In this document: piece after piece, positions 25,369 to 36,474 of the stretch
Layout: every line of letters begins with the position of its first letter
How positions within the stretch are numbered: position 1 is the stretch's first letter
Assembly (NCBI RefSeq): GCF_029873215.1
Contig: NZ_CP123620.1
Span: 1-64,000, forward strand
Source: Nocardioides sp. BP30
Lineage (GTDB): Bacteria > Actinomycetota > Actinomycetes > Propionibacteriales > Nocardioidaceae
Direction: 5' to 3'
DNA length: 64,000 nucleotides
The notes under the pieces: model-generated
What the model saw: the letters and a program-made list of their open reading frames with translations, nothing else
The model's database searches: none
What the model was told of the DNA's origin: nothing
Program-made: the position numbers and the translations under genes

Positions 25369-25391
25369 GCGCACGTCGGTAGGACGTGCGC
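25369..25391 (+). other. Leader hairpin 2
   Basis: GCGCACGTC (25369-25377) pairs exactly with GACGTGCGC (25383-25391), loop GGTAG. It ends 24 nt before ATG 25416 and just upstream of the AGAGGA ribosome site, so it could affect translation. Confidence 0.55.
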
Positions 25392-25415
25392 ACAGAACAG
25401 AGGATCGATCCCCCC

Positions 25416-27110
25416 ATGCCTCCTCTTCAGCGCCGACTCCGACTCCGACAAGCCGTTCCGGCACTCGTCGCCCTCACCCTCTCCCTCGGTGCGGCCCCCG
25501 CCGCGCATGCCACCACCGCACTCGCACGCTCCTCGGCGTCCCCCACCACCTCCGCGACGCCGAGGACGGGTGCCACCGTTCTGGTGACGGGCTCGGCCGC
25601 GGCGGTGCGTGCCGGTCAGCGCCTGGTGGGCCGTGACCCCGGCTTCACCTCCCTTCCGGTCATCGGCGGCTTCGCCGTCGAGGCGAGCACCGCCGAGCGC
25701 GGCGAGCTCATCGCCCTCGGTCTGCACGTCACCGACAACGCTCCGGTCACGGTCGCCGACGCCGACTGGGGCGAGGACAGTCACGACGCCTCGGCCGTCT
25801 ACCCGCAAGTCGATGGGGCGACCAGCGCCTGGGCCGACGGCATCGACGGCAGCGGCGTCTCGGTCGCCGTCATCGACACCGGCATCAGCGACAAGGGCGA
25901 CCTCGCCGGCAAGGTCATCGACGGTTACGACTTCTCCGGCGAGGGCAGCTACACCACCGACAGCTTCGGCCACGGGACCTTCGTCGCCGGAACGATCGCC
26001 GGCTCCGGGGCCGGCTCGGACGGCGCGGTCAAGGGCGTCGCCCCGGGTGCCGACCTGGTGGCGCTCAAGGTGGCCGGCGCGGACGGTTCCAGCGACGTCC
26101 TGCGCGTCATCACGGCCGTGCAGTGGGCGGTCAACCACGCCGCCAAGGACAACATCCGGGTCCTCAACCTCTCGCTCGGCACCGACTCCACGCAGGACTG
26201 GCGCATCGACCCCCTCGACGCGGCCGTCGAGGGCGCCTGGCGGGCCGGACTGGTCGTGACGGTCGCGGCAGGCAACAACGGCAGCGGCGGCATCGGCAAG
26301 CCGGCCGACGACCCGTACGTCATCACGGTCGGCGCGAGCGACGACGCGACCACGACGGCCAGCGACGACGACACCATCGGCTCCTTCTCCTCCGTCGGCC
26401 CGACCGCCGCCGGACTGGCGAAGCCGGACCTGGTCGCTCCGGGCACGCACATCGTCTCGAGCCGTTCCCCGGGGTCGACCGTCGACACCACCTATCCGGG
26501 CTCGGAGGTCGGCTCGAGCTACTTCCGTGGCAGCGGTACGTCGTTCGCCGCCCCGCAGGTGGCCGGCGCTGTCGCGCTGCTGCTCCAGCAGCGACCGAAC
26601 CTGAGCAACAACCACATCAAGGGCATGCTCCTGCGCAGCGCCATCGCGCTGCCCGACGCGCCGGCCACGGCCCAGGGCAAGGGCGCGCTCAACATCCCCG
26701 GCCTCCTCGGCGCTGCCTCGGTGCCGTCCCCGAACAAGGGCCTCGACAGCTCCGACGGCTCCGGCTCGGTGGCAGCCTCGCAGGGTTCCCTGGCGGATGC
26801 GGGCAAGCCGACCGGCGGTGACGGCGTGGTGTGGAACTCCACCGCCTGGAACTCCACGGCGTGGAACAGCACCGCCTGGAACGACGCGGCCTGGAACTCG
26901 ACCGCGTGGAACAGCACCGCCTGGAACTCGACCGCGTGGAACTCCACCGCGTGGAACAGCACCGCCTGGAACTCGACCGCGTGGAACTCCACCGCGTGGA
27001 ACAGCACCGCCTGGAACTCCACCGCATGGAACTCCACCGCATGGAACTCCACCGCATGGACCTCCACCGCATGGACCTCGATGGGATTCTGGTCGACTGC
27101 ATGGAACTGA
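25416..27110 (+). CDS. Secreted subtilisin-like serine protease with WNSTA repeat tail
   Basis: A 564-residue S8-family protease. A signal peptide (ALVALTLSLGAAPAAHA) and a propeptide-like region (to about residue 135) precede the catalytic domain. The triad is intact: D154 in VIDTG, H186 in GHGTFVAGT, S376 in GTSFAAPQVAG. Residues 473-564 are about 18 copies of a five-residue repeat WNSTA, ending in variants WTSTA and WTSMGF. ATG 25416 has AGAGGA about 11 nt upstream; the in-frame GTG at 25386 lies inside a leader hairpin. Its stop codon lies inside the first codons of the GGDEF-EAL gene (10-nt overlap). The tail may bind the cell wall or a partner; this is inference. Confidence 0.95.
   Translation: MPPLQRRLRLRQAVPALVALTLSLGAAPAAHATTALARSSASPTTSATPRTGATVLVTGSAAAVRAGQRLVGRDPGFTSLPVIGGFAVEASTAERGELIALGLHVTDNAPVTVADADWGEDSHDASAVYPQVDGATSAWADGIDGSGVSVAVIDTGISDKGDLAGKVIDGYDFSGEGSYTTDSFGHGTFVAGTIAGSGAGSDGAVKGVAPGADLVALKVAGADGSSDVLRVITAVQWAVNHAAKDNIRVLNLSLGTDSTQDWRIDPLDAAVEGAWRAGLVVTVAAGNNGSGGIGKPADDPYVITVGASDDATTTASDDDTIGSFSSVGPTAAGLAKPDLVAPGTHIVSSRSPGSTVDTTYPGSEVGSSYFRGSGTSFAAPQVAGAVALLLQQRPNLSNNHIKGMLLRSAIALPDAPATAQGKGALNIPGLLGAASVPSPNKGLDSSDGSGSVAASQGSLADAGKPTGGDGVVWNSTAWNSTAWNSTAWNDAAWNSTAWNSTAWNSTAWNSTAWNSTAWNSTAWNSTAWNSTAWNSTAWNSTAWNSTAWTSTAWTSMGFWSTAWN
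26832..27107 (+). repeat. Tandem 15-bp repeat array coding for WNSTA units
   Basis: About 18 near-identical 15-bp units (TGGAACTCSACCGCS-type). Fourteen encode WNSTA exactly, one WNDAA; the last units change to WTSTA, WTSMGF and WSTAWN. The third positions vary in a TCC/TCG/AGC pattern, indicating duplication in blocks of two or three units. Unit length is a multiple of three, so copy-number change keeps the reading frame. Confidence 0.95.
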
Positions 27111-29842
27111 CCCCACCGTCGCGGCAGCCCGCAGGGTCCCTCGACCCTGCGGGCTCGTCCGCGTCCGGTGGGCGGCAGCCGCGGGTGCTCTCCTCGCGCG
27201 GTCTCGCCATCGTCTGCATCGCCGTCGCCGTCCTCGCCGTCCTGGTGATCGCGTTCGCCGGCGCGCACCCCGGCGGGGACGCCTTCTCCCATCCCGTCGC
27301 GCTGGCGGTCCTCACCGTCCTGCTCACCTACACCCACGTGCGACCCACCCGGCTGGTGCACCGGCACGGCGGTGTCGAGTCCGACCACCTCGACGAGGCG
27401 CTCTTCGTCCCGATGGTGCTGATGCTCAGCCCGGTCGAGGTGGGCGCAGCGGTGACCGTCGCTTCGCTGGTCGGCAACCTCGTCGTACGGCGAGCGGCGG
27501 TCAAGGTGCTGTTCAACGTCGGGCAGACGGTCCTGGCCTGCCTGACCGGGTACGCCGTCGCCCGCGCGGGCGGCGCGGGTCCCGACGAGTCGATCACGCC
27601 GATGGCCATGGTCGCCGGCGCTGTCGGCGGGCTGGTCTTCGCCGCCCTGTCCTCGGTCGCCGTCGCCACCATCGTCCGTCTCGCCACCGGGCATCCGCTG
27701 TTCCGCGGGCTCTGGGAGCAGTGGCGCAGCCGTGAGCTCTCCTCCTTCGGAGCCCTGCTCTTCGGCGTCGTCGCCGGGGTGGCGGTGCGCGAGCACGCCT
27801 GGATGGCGCTGCCGGCGATCGCGCTGGGGCTGACCGTCGAGCGGGCCTACGTGGCCGTCGTCGTGCAGCGACAGGCCCGCCTGGCCGCCGAGGCGCTGCG
27901 CGAGGCGGTGGTCGCCGTCCGCAGCTCCGACGACCCCGAGGAGGTGCGCGAGCAGGTGCTCGCCTCGGCGAAGACGGTGCTGCACGCACGCGAGGCGGTG
28001 CTGGTCGACCCGACGACACCCTGCCCACCGGGCGCGCTGCAGGCGAACCTCGAGGACACCACCCTGCAGGTGCTCGATCGCATCGGCGGCGGCACGTGGC
28101 TCGACAGCGAGCGCTCCGCACTGAGCACGCTCGCGACAGTCGGCAGCGCCGCGCTGCGCAACGCTCGCCTGATCGCGCACATGTCGGCGATCACCGACAG
28201 CCAGAGCGAGGGTGTGCTGGCGATCGATGCGGCCGGCGTCGTCACCTTCGCCAACCCCGCCTCCCAACGGCTGGTCGGCTGCGAGGACCTGATCGGTCGT
28301 GTCGCCGATCAGGTGTTCGGGCTCACCGGTCACGACGGTCCGGTGGACCTCACCGCCCTGGCCGGCTCGCACAGCGGCACGCGGGACAGCGACGCCGTCC
28401 TGCTCGCCGGGGATCACCGTACGCCGGTCTCCTTCACCGCCACCGGCCTGCCGGAGCCGCAGACCGGCGTCGTCCTGGTGATCCACGACATCACCGAGCG
28501 CAAGGCGTTCGAGGAGAAGCTGACCTACCTCGCCTTCCACGACCCGCTGACCTACCTGCCCAACCGGCGACTCTTCGAGGACCGGCTGGACCACGCCCTC
28601 CTGCTCGCCGAGCGGCACCACACCACCAGCGCCCTGCTGATGGTCGACCTCGACCGGTTCAAGCTCGTCAACGACTCCTACGGCCACCCCGCCGGCGACT
28701 CTCTGCTGGTCCAGGTCGCGCACATGCTGCGCCGCTCCCTGCGCCGCGAGGACACCTGCGCCCGGCTCGGTGGCGACGAGTTCGCCATCCTGCTCGAGGA
28801 CGTCGCCGACGTGCACCACGCCACCTCGATCGCCCAGCGGATCCTCGACGCCCTGGCCAGCGGCTGCATCGTCGACGGTCACGAGCTGTTCGTCAGCGCC
28901 TCGATCGGCATCGCCACCTCCGACCAGGCCGGGTCGCGCGAAGAGCTGGTGGCCGCTGCCGACGCGGCGGCGTACATGGCGAAGGCCGCGGGCAAGGCGC
29001 AGTACCGGGTCTTCGCGCCCGAGGGCGCCGAGAACCCCCGCGCCCGGCTCGAGCTGGAGGGCGCGCTGCGGCGCGCGATCGACCACGAGGAGCTGGTGCT
29101 CCACTACCAGCCGCTGGTCGACACGATCACCGGCGAGGCGGTCGGCGCGGAGGCGCTGGTGCGGTGGCAGACCCCCGACGGACTGATGGCGCCGTACAGC
29201 TTCATCCCGCTGGCCGAGGAGACCGGGCTGATCGTGCCGCTGGGTGCCTGGGTGCTGGAGGAGGCCTGCCGGCAGGCGCAGGAGTGGACGCTCGCGCACC
29301 CGGAGCTGCCGCCGCTGGAGATCAGCGTCAACCTGTCCGCCCACCAGCTCAGCCGACCCAACATCGTCGGCGAGATCGGCGAGGTCCTCGAGCGCACCGG
29401 CCTGCGACCCGAGCAGCTGTGCCTGGAGATCACCGAGACGGTGATCATGCGGGACGCCGAGGCCGCGATCTCCTCGCTGCGCCAGCTCAAGCGGATCGGG
29501 CTGCAGCTGGCCATCGACGACTTCGGCACCGGCTACTCCTCGCTGTCCTACCTCAAGCAGTTCCCGGTCGACGTGGTCAAGGTGGACCGGACGTTCCTCG
29601 CCGGGCTCGGCGACAACGCCGTCGACACCGAGATCGTGGCGGCGGTGATCCGGCTGGCGGCCGCGTGCGGCATCACGGCGGTGGCCGAGGGCGTCGAGAC
29701 CGTCGAGCAGCGCGCGCTGCTGGAGGAGATGGGCTGCCCGCTCATCCAGGGGTTCCTGATCAGCAAGCCGATGCCGGCCGAGGACTTCGCGACGTACTGG
29801 GCGACCGAGGCCCCCCTGCTCCTGCCGAGCCCGCGGCCGTAG
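27101..29842 (+). CDS. Membrane-bound PAS-GGDEF-EAL cyclic-di-GMP protein
   Basis: A 913-residue bifunctional second-messenger protein. Residues 33-235 are hydrophobic with about 6-8 membrane segments (MASE-like sensor). A linker is followed by a PAS domain (about 360-470, ITDSQSEGVLAIDAAGVV), a GGDEF diguanylate cyclase with intact GGDEF at 557-561, and an EAL phosphodiesterase with intact E684-A-L, NLSAHQLS, LEITETV and DDFGTGYSSLSYL. Both active sites look competent, so it may make or break c-di-GMP. The ATG at 27101 lies 7 nt upstream of the protease stop, giving a 10-nt overlap and probable translational coupling. Longer starts inside the repeat array are unlikely. Confidence 0.95.
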   Translation: MELTPPSRQPAGSLDPAGSSASGGRQPRVLSSRGLAIVCIAVAVLAVLVIAFAGAHPGGDAFSHPVALAVLTVLLTYTHVRPTRLVHRHGGVESDHLDEALFVPMVLMLSPVEVGAAVTVASLVGNLVVRRAAVKVLFNVGQTVLACLTGYAVARAGGAGPDESITPMAMVAGAVGGLVFAALSSVAVATIVRLATGHPLFRGLWEQWRSRELSSFGALLFGVVAGVAVREHAWMALPAIALGLTVERAYVAVVVQRQARLAAEALREAVVAVRSSDDPEEVREQVLASAKTVLHAREAVLVDPTTPCPPGALQANLEDTTLQVLDRIGGGTWLDSERSALSTLATVGSAALRNARLIAHMSAITDSQSEGVLAIDAAGVVTFANPASQRLVGCEDLIGRVADQVFGLTGHDGPVDLTALAGSHSGTRDSDAVLLAGDHRTPVSFTATGLPEPQTGVVLVIHDITERKAFEEKLTYLAFHDPLTYLPNRRLFEDRLDHALLLAERHHTTSALLMVDLDRFKLVNDSYGHPAGDSLLVQVAHMLRRSLRREDTCARLGGDEFAILLEDVADVHHATSIAQRILDALASGCIVDGHELFVSASIGIATSDQAGSREELVAAADAAAYMAKAAGKAQYRVFAPEGAENPRARLELEGALRRAIDHEELVLHYQPLVDTITGEAVGAEALVRWQTPDGLMAPYSFIPLAEETGLIVPLGAWVLEEACRQAQEWTLAHPELPPLEISVNLSAHQLSRPNIVGEIGEVLERTGLRPEQLCLEITETVIMRDAEAAISSLRQLKRIGLQLAIDDFGTGYSSLSYLKQFPVDVVKVDRTFLAGLGDNAVDTEIVAAVIRLAAACGITAVAEGVETVEQRALLEEMGCPLIQGFLISKPMPAEDFATYWATEAPLLLPSPRP

Positions 29843-29851
29843 CCTGCTCCG

Positions 29852-30277
29852 TCAGACCGTGCGCAGCGCCGGGACGACCCGCCGGCTGGTCAGCTCGGCC
29901 ACGGCGGGATCGCTCTCCAGCTCCGCCAGCGACGCCCAGCGCACCTCCTCGATCTCCGCGGCCACCGCCGGCTCGATCCGCGCGGGATGGGTGAACACCG
30001 TCGAGCGGACGAGGTGACCGGGCTCGTTGGCAGCAGCGGCCTCGAACTCGCCGAGCAACACCAGCCGTGCCGGATCCAGCGTCACGCCGAGCTCCTCGGC
30101 GACCTCGCGCACGGCCGTCTGCGCGGGGGTCTCGCCCGGCTCCGGCTTCCCGCCCGGCAGCATGAACCGGGTGGTGCCCCGCTTGCGCACGTTGAGGACC
30201 CGGCCCGCCTCGTCACGCAGCACGACCGCCGCGACCACGATGGTGGTGGCACCGGCGACCTCGACGGGCTCGGCCAC
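29852..30277 (-). CDS. Nudix hydrolase
   Basis: A 141-residue Nudix protein that hydrolyses nucleoside diphosphates linked to another moiety. The Nudix box is complete: GGKPEPGET followed by the REVAEELGV helix, with the metal-binding glutamates. The first strand TTIVVAAVVLRDEAGRVLNVRKRG is a MutT-like start, but substrate cannot be told. GTG 30277 is only 2 nt after the purB stop, so it is likely the last gene of a purB operon. The longer frame to 30835 overlaps purB and is rejected. Convergent with the GGDEF-EAL gene, 9 nt apart. Confidence 0.9.
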   Translation of the reverse strand: MAEPVEVAGATTIVVAAVVLRDEAGRVLNVRKRGTTRFMLPGGKPEPGETPAQTAVREVAEELGVTLDPARLVLLGEFEAAAANEPGHLVRSTVFTHPARIEPAVAAEIEEVRWASLAELESDPAVAELTSRRVVPALRTV

Positions 30278-30279
30278 CG

Positions 30280-31698
30280 CTAGAGGATCTCGCCGGGCTG
30301 GTAGGCGGCCGCGTCGGGGTGGGCCCGGGCGACCGCCTCGATGCGGCGCACCACGGCCTGCACCTGCGCGACGGCGGCTCCGGTGAAGGCGATCGGCTCG
30401 GCCACCAGGCCGGCGAGCTGCTCCTGGGTGAGCCCCAGCCTCGCGTCGGCGGCGAGCTTGGCGAAGACGTCGTTCTCCGCCTGGCCCTGCCGCATCGCCA
30501 GCGCCGTGCCGACGGCGGCCTCCTTGATCGCCTCGTGTGCGGCCTCCCGGCCCACGCCGTTGCGGACCGCCGCCATCAGCACCTTGGTGGTGGACAGGAA
30601 CGGCAGGTAGCGGTCCAACTCGCGCTGGATGACGGCCGGGAACGCGCCGAACTCGTCCAGGACGGTCAGGAAGGTCTGGAAGAGCCCGTCGGCGGCGAAG
30701 AACGCGTCCGGCAGCGCGACGCGGCGTACGACCGAGTCCGAGACGTCCCCCTCGTTCCACTGGTCGCCGGCCAGCTCGCCGATCATGCTCAGGTGCCCGC
30801 GGAGCACGACCGAGAGGCCGTTGACCCGCTCGCACGAGCGTGAGTTCATCTTGTGGGGCATCGCCGAGGAGCCGACCTGGCCCTCCTTGAAGCCCTCGGT
30901 GACCAGCTCGTTGCCGGCCATGAGCCGGATCGTGGTGGCGAGGTTGGACGGACCGGCCACCAGCTGCACCAGCGCCGAGACGGTGTCGAAGTCGAGCGAG
31001 CGGGGGTAGACCTGCCCGACGCTGGTGAGGACGTGGGCGAAGCCGAGGTGCTCTGCCACCCGGGCCTCGAGCTGCTCGAGCCTGGCTTCGTCGCCGTCGA
31101 GCAGGTCGAGCATGTCCTGCGCGGTGCCCATCGGGCCCTTGATGCCGCGCAGCGGGTAGCGGGCGATCAGGTTCTCGATCCGGTCCAGCGCGACCAGCAT
31201 CTCGTCGGCGACGGTAGCGAACCGCTTGCCGAGCGTGGTTGCCTGGGCGGCGACATTGTGGCTGCGACCCGCCATCACGGTGGTCTCGTGTTCGGCGGCC
31301 AGCCGCCCGAGGCGGGCCAGCGCGGCGACGGCGCGGTCGCGGATGATCGTGAGCGAGCTGAGCACCTGGAGCTGCTCGACGTTCTCGGTCAGGTCGCGCG
31401 AGGTCATGCCCTTGTGGATGTGCTCGTGCCCGGCGAGGTCGGAGAACTCCTCGATCCGCGCCTTCACGTCGTGGCGGGTGATGCGCTCACGCGCGGCGAT
31501 GCTGGCGAGGTCGACCTGGTCGACGACGTGCTCGTAGGCCTCCACCACGCCGTCGGGTACGTCGATGCCCAGGTCCCGCTGCGCCTTGAGCACGGCGATC
31601 CACAGCTGCCGCTCGAGGACGATCTTGTGCTCCGGACTCCAGATCCGGGCCAGGTCGTCGGCGGCGTAGCGGGTGGCGAGGACGTTCGGGACGGTCAC
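30280..31698 (-). CDS. purB: Adenylosuccinate lyase
   Basis: A 472-residue fumarase-superfamily lyase that cleaves SAICAR and adenylosuccinate, used twice in purine synthesis. The signature loop GSSAMPHKMNS is present, as are TSRDLTENVEQLQ and AGRSHNVAAQ. GTG 31698 is chosen because GGGAGGA lies about 10 nt upstream; the frame extends further but enters purD's 3' region. It follows purD by 83 bp on the same strand and precedes a Nudix gene by 2 nt. PurB normally forms tetramers with active sites from three chains. Confidence 0.97.
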   Translation of the reverse strand: MTVPNVLATRYAADDLARIWSPEHKIVLERQLWIAVLKAQRDLGIDVPDGVVEAYEHVVDQVDLASIAARERITRHDVKARIEEFSDLAGHEHIHKGMTSRDLTENVEQLQVLSSLTIIRDRAVAALARLGRLAAEHETTVMAGRSHNVAAQATTLGKRFATVADEMLVALDRIENLIARYPLRGIKGPMGTAQDMLDLLDGDEARLEQLEARVAEHLGFAHVLTSVGQVYPRSLDFDTVSALVQLVAGPSNLATTIRLMAGNELVTEGFKEGQVGSSAMPHKMNSRSCERVNGLSVVLRGHLSMIGELAGDQWNEGDVSDSVVRRVALPDAFFAADGLFQTFLTVLDEFGAFPAVIQRELDRYLPFLSTTKVLMAAVRNGVGREAAHEAIKEAAVGTALAMRQGQAENDVFAKLAADARLGLTQEQLAGLVAEPIAFTGAAVAQVQAVVRRIEAVARAHPDAAAYQPGEIL

Positions 31699-31781
31699 GG
31701 TGCGCCATCCTCCCATCCGATCCCGTCCGGCGGCGAATGCGACCGTCCGCCCGAGCCGGGGCGCGGGAGCCTGATCGCCAC

Positions 31782-33038
<1,257 letters not shown>

Positions 33039-33046
33039 GGCCGTCG

Positions 33047-33052
33047 ACCCTA
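33047..33052 (-). promoter_or_regulatory. Leaderless -10 box (TAGGGT) of purD
   Basis: TAGGGT on the minus strand lies 8 nt before GTG 33038, in the 31-bp gap after the histidine kinase stop. Confidence 0.45.
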
Positions 33053-33069
33053 CCGCGGGGCCGGCGGGA

Positions 33070-35004
33070 TCAGCGCACCGCGGCGATGCGCAGGGTGGCC
33101 TCCACCGGCTCGTAGGGCAGGCACAGCACGAACGACGCCGGACCCTTCTCGCTGGGCGGCTCGTAGGTCACGTCGCCCCCGTGGCCGCGGGCGATCTCGC
33201 GGACGAGGAACAGCCCCAGACCGGTCCCACCGGTGCGTCCGGCGACGGCGAAGCGGTCGAAGAGGTGCGGCACGAGGTCCGCGGGCACGCCGGGCCCGGT
33301 GTCCGAGACCCGGATCTCCACGCCCGACTCGGTGGCACGGCCGGTGGCGGTCACCGGTGCCCTGCCGTGCCGGATCGCGTTGTCGAGCAGATTGTCCACC
33401 GCCTGCGCGAGCCGGCCGGCGTCGGCGACGAAGGACACGTCGTCCTCCAGGTCCAGCTGCACCTGAGCCCCGTTGTTCGCCGCCCGGGTGCGCTCGATGG
33501 AGGTGGTGAGCAGCGCTCCCAGGGTGAGGCCCTCCGGGCGCAGCACCAAGGCATCGTTCTGCAGCCGTGAGGCAGTCGCCAGGTCGGTGACCAGCCGCTG
33601 CAGCCGGTGGGCGCTGGTGCTGATGCCCGAGAGCAGCTGCACCCTGTCCGCGTCGGTCAGTCGCTGCCACTGCTCCTGCAGCAGGGAGGCCGACCCCTCG
33701 ATCACGGCCGTCGGCGTACGCAGCTCGTGGGCGGTGACGGCGAGTAGGTGGGTCTGCTGCTCGACCGCGAGCTGGTGCTGGTCCTCGTAGAGCCGTTGCT
33801 CGGTCTGGTCGCGGGTGATCTTGGCGAAGCCGAGGTGCTTGCCGTCCTCGCCGTACACAGCGGTGATCACCACGCTGGCCCAGAACTGGCTGCCGTCCTT
33901 GCGCACCCGCCAACCCTCCTCGGCGAACGCGCCGTCGTGCAGGGCGATCGCGAGGTTCTGCTCGGGATGATGGGTCTCCCGCTCCTGCTCGGGGTAGAAG
34001 ATGCGGAAGTTCTTCCCGATGACCTCGTCGGCGCTGTAGCCCTTGATCCGCTGGGCGCCGGCGTTCCAGCTCGCCACGTTGCCCTGCGGGTCGAGCATGT
34101 AGATCGCGTAGTCGCGCACAGCGGTGACGAGCATCCGGAACAGCTCCTCGCTGCGCCGCAGGTCGTCCTCGGCCTGGAGCTGCGCACTGATGTCCTGCAC
34201 CTGGGCGAAGACGTAGAGCGGTTGATCCTTGGAGTCCCGGATCGGTGCCAGCGTGACCCGCACGGTACGACCGGCGACATCGGGCAGGCGGTGCTCGAAG
34301 GTGACCATCGACTCGCCCCGCAGGCTGATCGCCTCGAGGCCGGCATCCAGCGCGTCGCCCTCACCCTCGGTCAACTGACCGTAGTCGACGCCGACCAGGT
34401 CGACCGGCTGGCACTGCATCAGCTCGGCCAGCGCCGCGTTGGCCCGGACCACGCTGCCGTTGAGGGTGAGGGTCGCCATCCCGATCGCGGCGCGCTCGAA
34501 GACCTCGCGGAAGCGCTCCAGGTGCTCGTCGAGCACCTTCTGCTCGGCGGGGTCGATGCCGTCCTCGTGCCGCTCCTCGGGCGAGCCCACCACGCGCAGC
34601 CGGTTCCGTGTCGAGGGACGGTCGGAGGCGGGGCGGGTGCCGAGCGCGTCGAGCAGGCGATCCGCGAGTTGGTCGATGCGGATCGACTTCTCGATGAAGT
34701 CGGCGGCGCCGAGGTCGCGGGCGGCATCGGCCAGCCCGCGCTCCTCGAAGCCGGTGAAGATGACGACCTTCGTCTCGGGAGCCAGCGTCAGGACCGCCGG
34801 AAGCGCCTCGAGGCCGTCCATCGTGGGCATCGAGGTGTCCATCAGCAGCAGGTCCGGCTCGTGCCGGTAGGCCAGCCCGATGGCCTCGGCGCCGTCGCGT
34901 CCCTCGCCGACGATCTCGAACTCCCCGGAGAGCTGCAGCCGAGTACGGACCAGCGCTCGTACCTCGTCCGAGTCGTCGACGAGGACCAACGTCGGCTTGG
35001 GCAT
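33070..35004 (-). CDS. REC-PAS-PAS sensor histidine kinase
   Basis: A 644-residue hybrid signalling kinase. Residues 1-125 are a receiver domain with DDSDE at 10-14 and phosphoacceptor D56 in LLLMDTSMP. Two PAS domains follow (about 165-290 and 295-410; the second has KGYSADEVIGKNFRIFYPEQ). A HisKA domain with H426 in TAHELRTP and an HATPase domain (NLLDNAIRHG, VSDTGPGVP, GGTGLGLFLVREI) complete the protein. No membrane segments are seen, so it is cytosolic. The receiver at the N-terminus suggests another kinase feeds into it. No response regulator gene is adjacent. ATG 35004 has GGAAGGGAG just upstream; GTG 35019 is less likely. Confidence 0.93.
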   Translation of the reverse strand: MPKPTLVLVDDSDEVRALVRTRLQLSGEFEIVGEGRDGAEAIGLAYRHEPDLLLMDTSMPTMDGLEALPAVLTLAPETKVVIFTGFEERGLADAARDLGAADFIEKSIRIDQLADRLLDALGTRPASDRPSTRNRLRVVGSPEERHEDGIDPAEQKVLDEHLERFREVFERAAIGMATLTLNGSVVRANAALAELMQCQPVDLVGVDYGQLTEGEGDALDAGLEAISLRGESMVTFEHRLPDVAGRTVRVTLAPIRDSKDQPLYVFAQVQDISAQLQAEDDLRRSEELFRMLVTAVRDYAIYMLDPQGNVASWNAGAQRIKGYSADEVIGKNFRIFYPEQERETHHPEQNLAIALHDGAFAEEGWRVRKDGSQFWASVVITAVYGEDGKHLGFAKITRDQTEQRLYEDQHQLAVEQQTHLLAVTAHELRTPTAVIEGSASLLQEQWQRLTDADRVQLLSGISTSAHRLQRLVTDLATASRLQNDALVLRPEGLTLGALLTTSIERTRAANNGAQVQLDLEDDVSFVADAGRLAQAVDNLLDNAIRHGRAPVTATGRATESGVEIRVSDTGPGVPADLVPHLFDRFAVAGRTGGTGLGLFLVREIARGHGGDVTYEPPSEKGPASFVLCLPYEPVEATLRIAAVR

Positions 35005-35091
35005 GCGGCTCCCTTCCACCCCTGTGCCTGTTCGCTGTACCCCCAGGTCCGGCCGCCATGCGCGGCGGCGGCACGGATTCTGGTCAGGTGG

Positions 35092-36399
<1,308 letters not shown>

Positions 36400-36474
36400 C
36401 TACTCCTTCACGACGGACGGAGTCCCTCCGCCCCCGTGGGCGGCTGCTCAACGCACCTGGATTGGGTCCGATCA

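Larger units (their letters stand above)
25053..25415 (+). other. Long intergenic region and structured leader before the subtilase gene
   Basis: No convincing gene is seen in these 363 bases. The first 200 bases carry only low-quality open frames. TAGGGT at 25255-25260 looks like a -10 box; transcription from about 25267 would give a leader of roughly 150 nt containing two strong hairpins (25291-25335 and 25369-25391). This is unusual here, where most mRNAs look leaderless. I do not recognise a known riboswitch class in it. Confidence 0.5.

Noticed and set aside
25267..25415. Cyclic-di-GMP riboswitch upstream of the protease/GGDEF-EAL operon
   Set aside because: The conserved bases and two-stem arrangement of the known classes are not visible; kept only as an unassigned structured leader.
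26831..27100. N-terminal extension of the GGDEF-EAL protein through the repeat array
   Set aside because: The frame is open only because the 15-bp repeat is stop-free in that phase; the family-like sequence begins after ATG 27101.
26832..27107. CRISPR array
   Set aside because: The repeats are 15 bp, contiguous, without spacers and in frame within a protein gene.
29852..30835. 327-residue protein made of the Nudix hydrolase plus upstream frame
   Set aside because: The N-terminal 186 residues are a shadow of purB; the Nudix fold starts right after GTG 30277.
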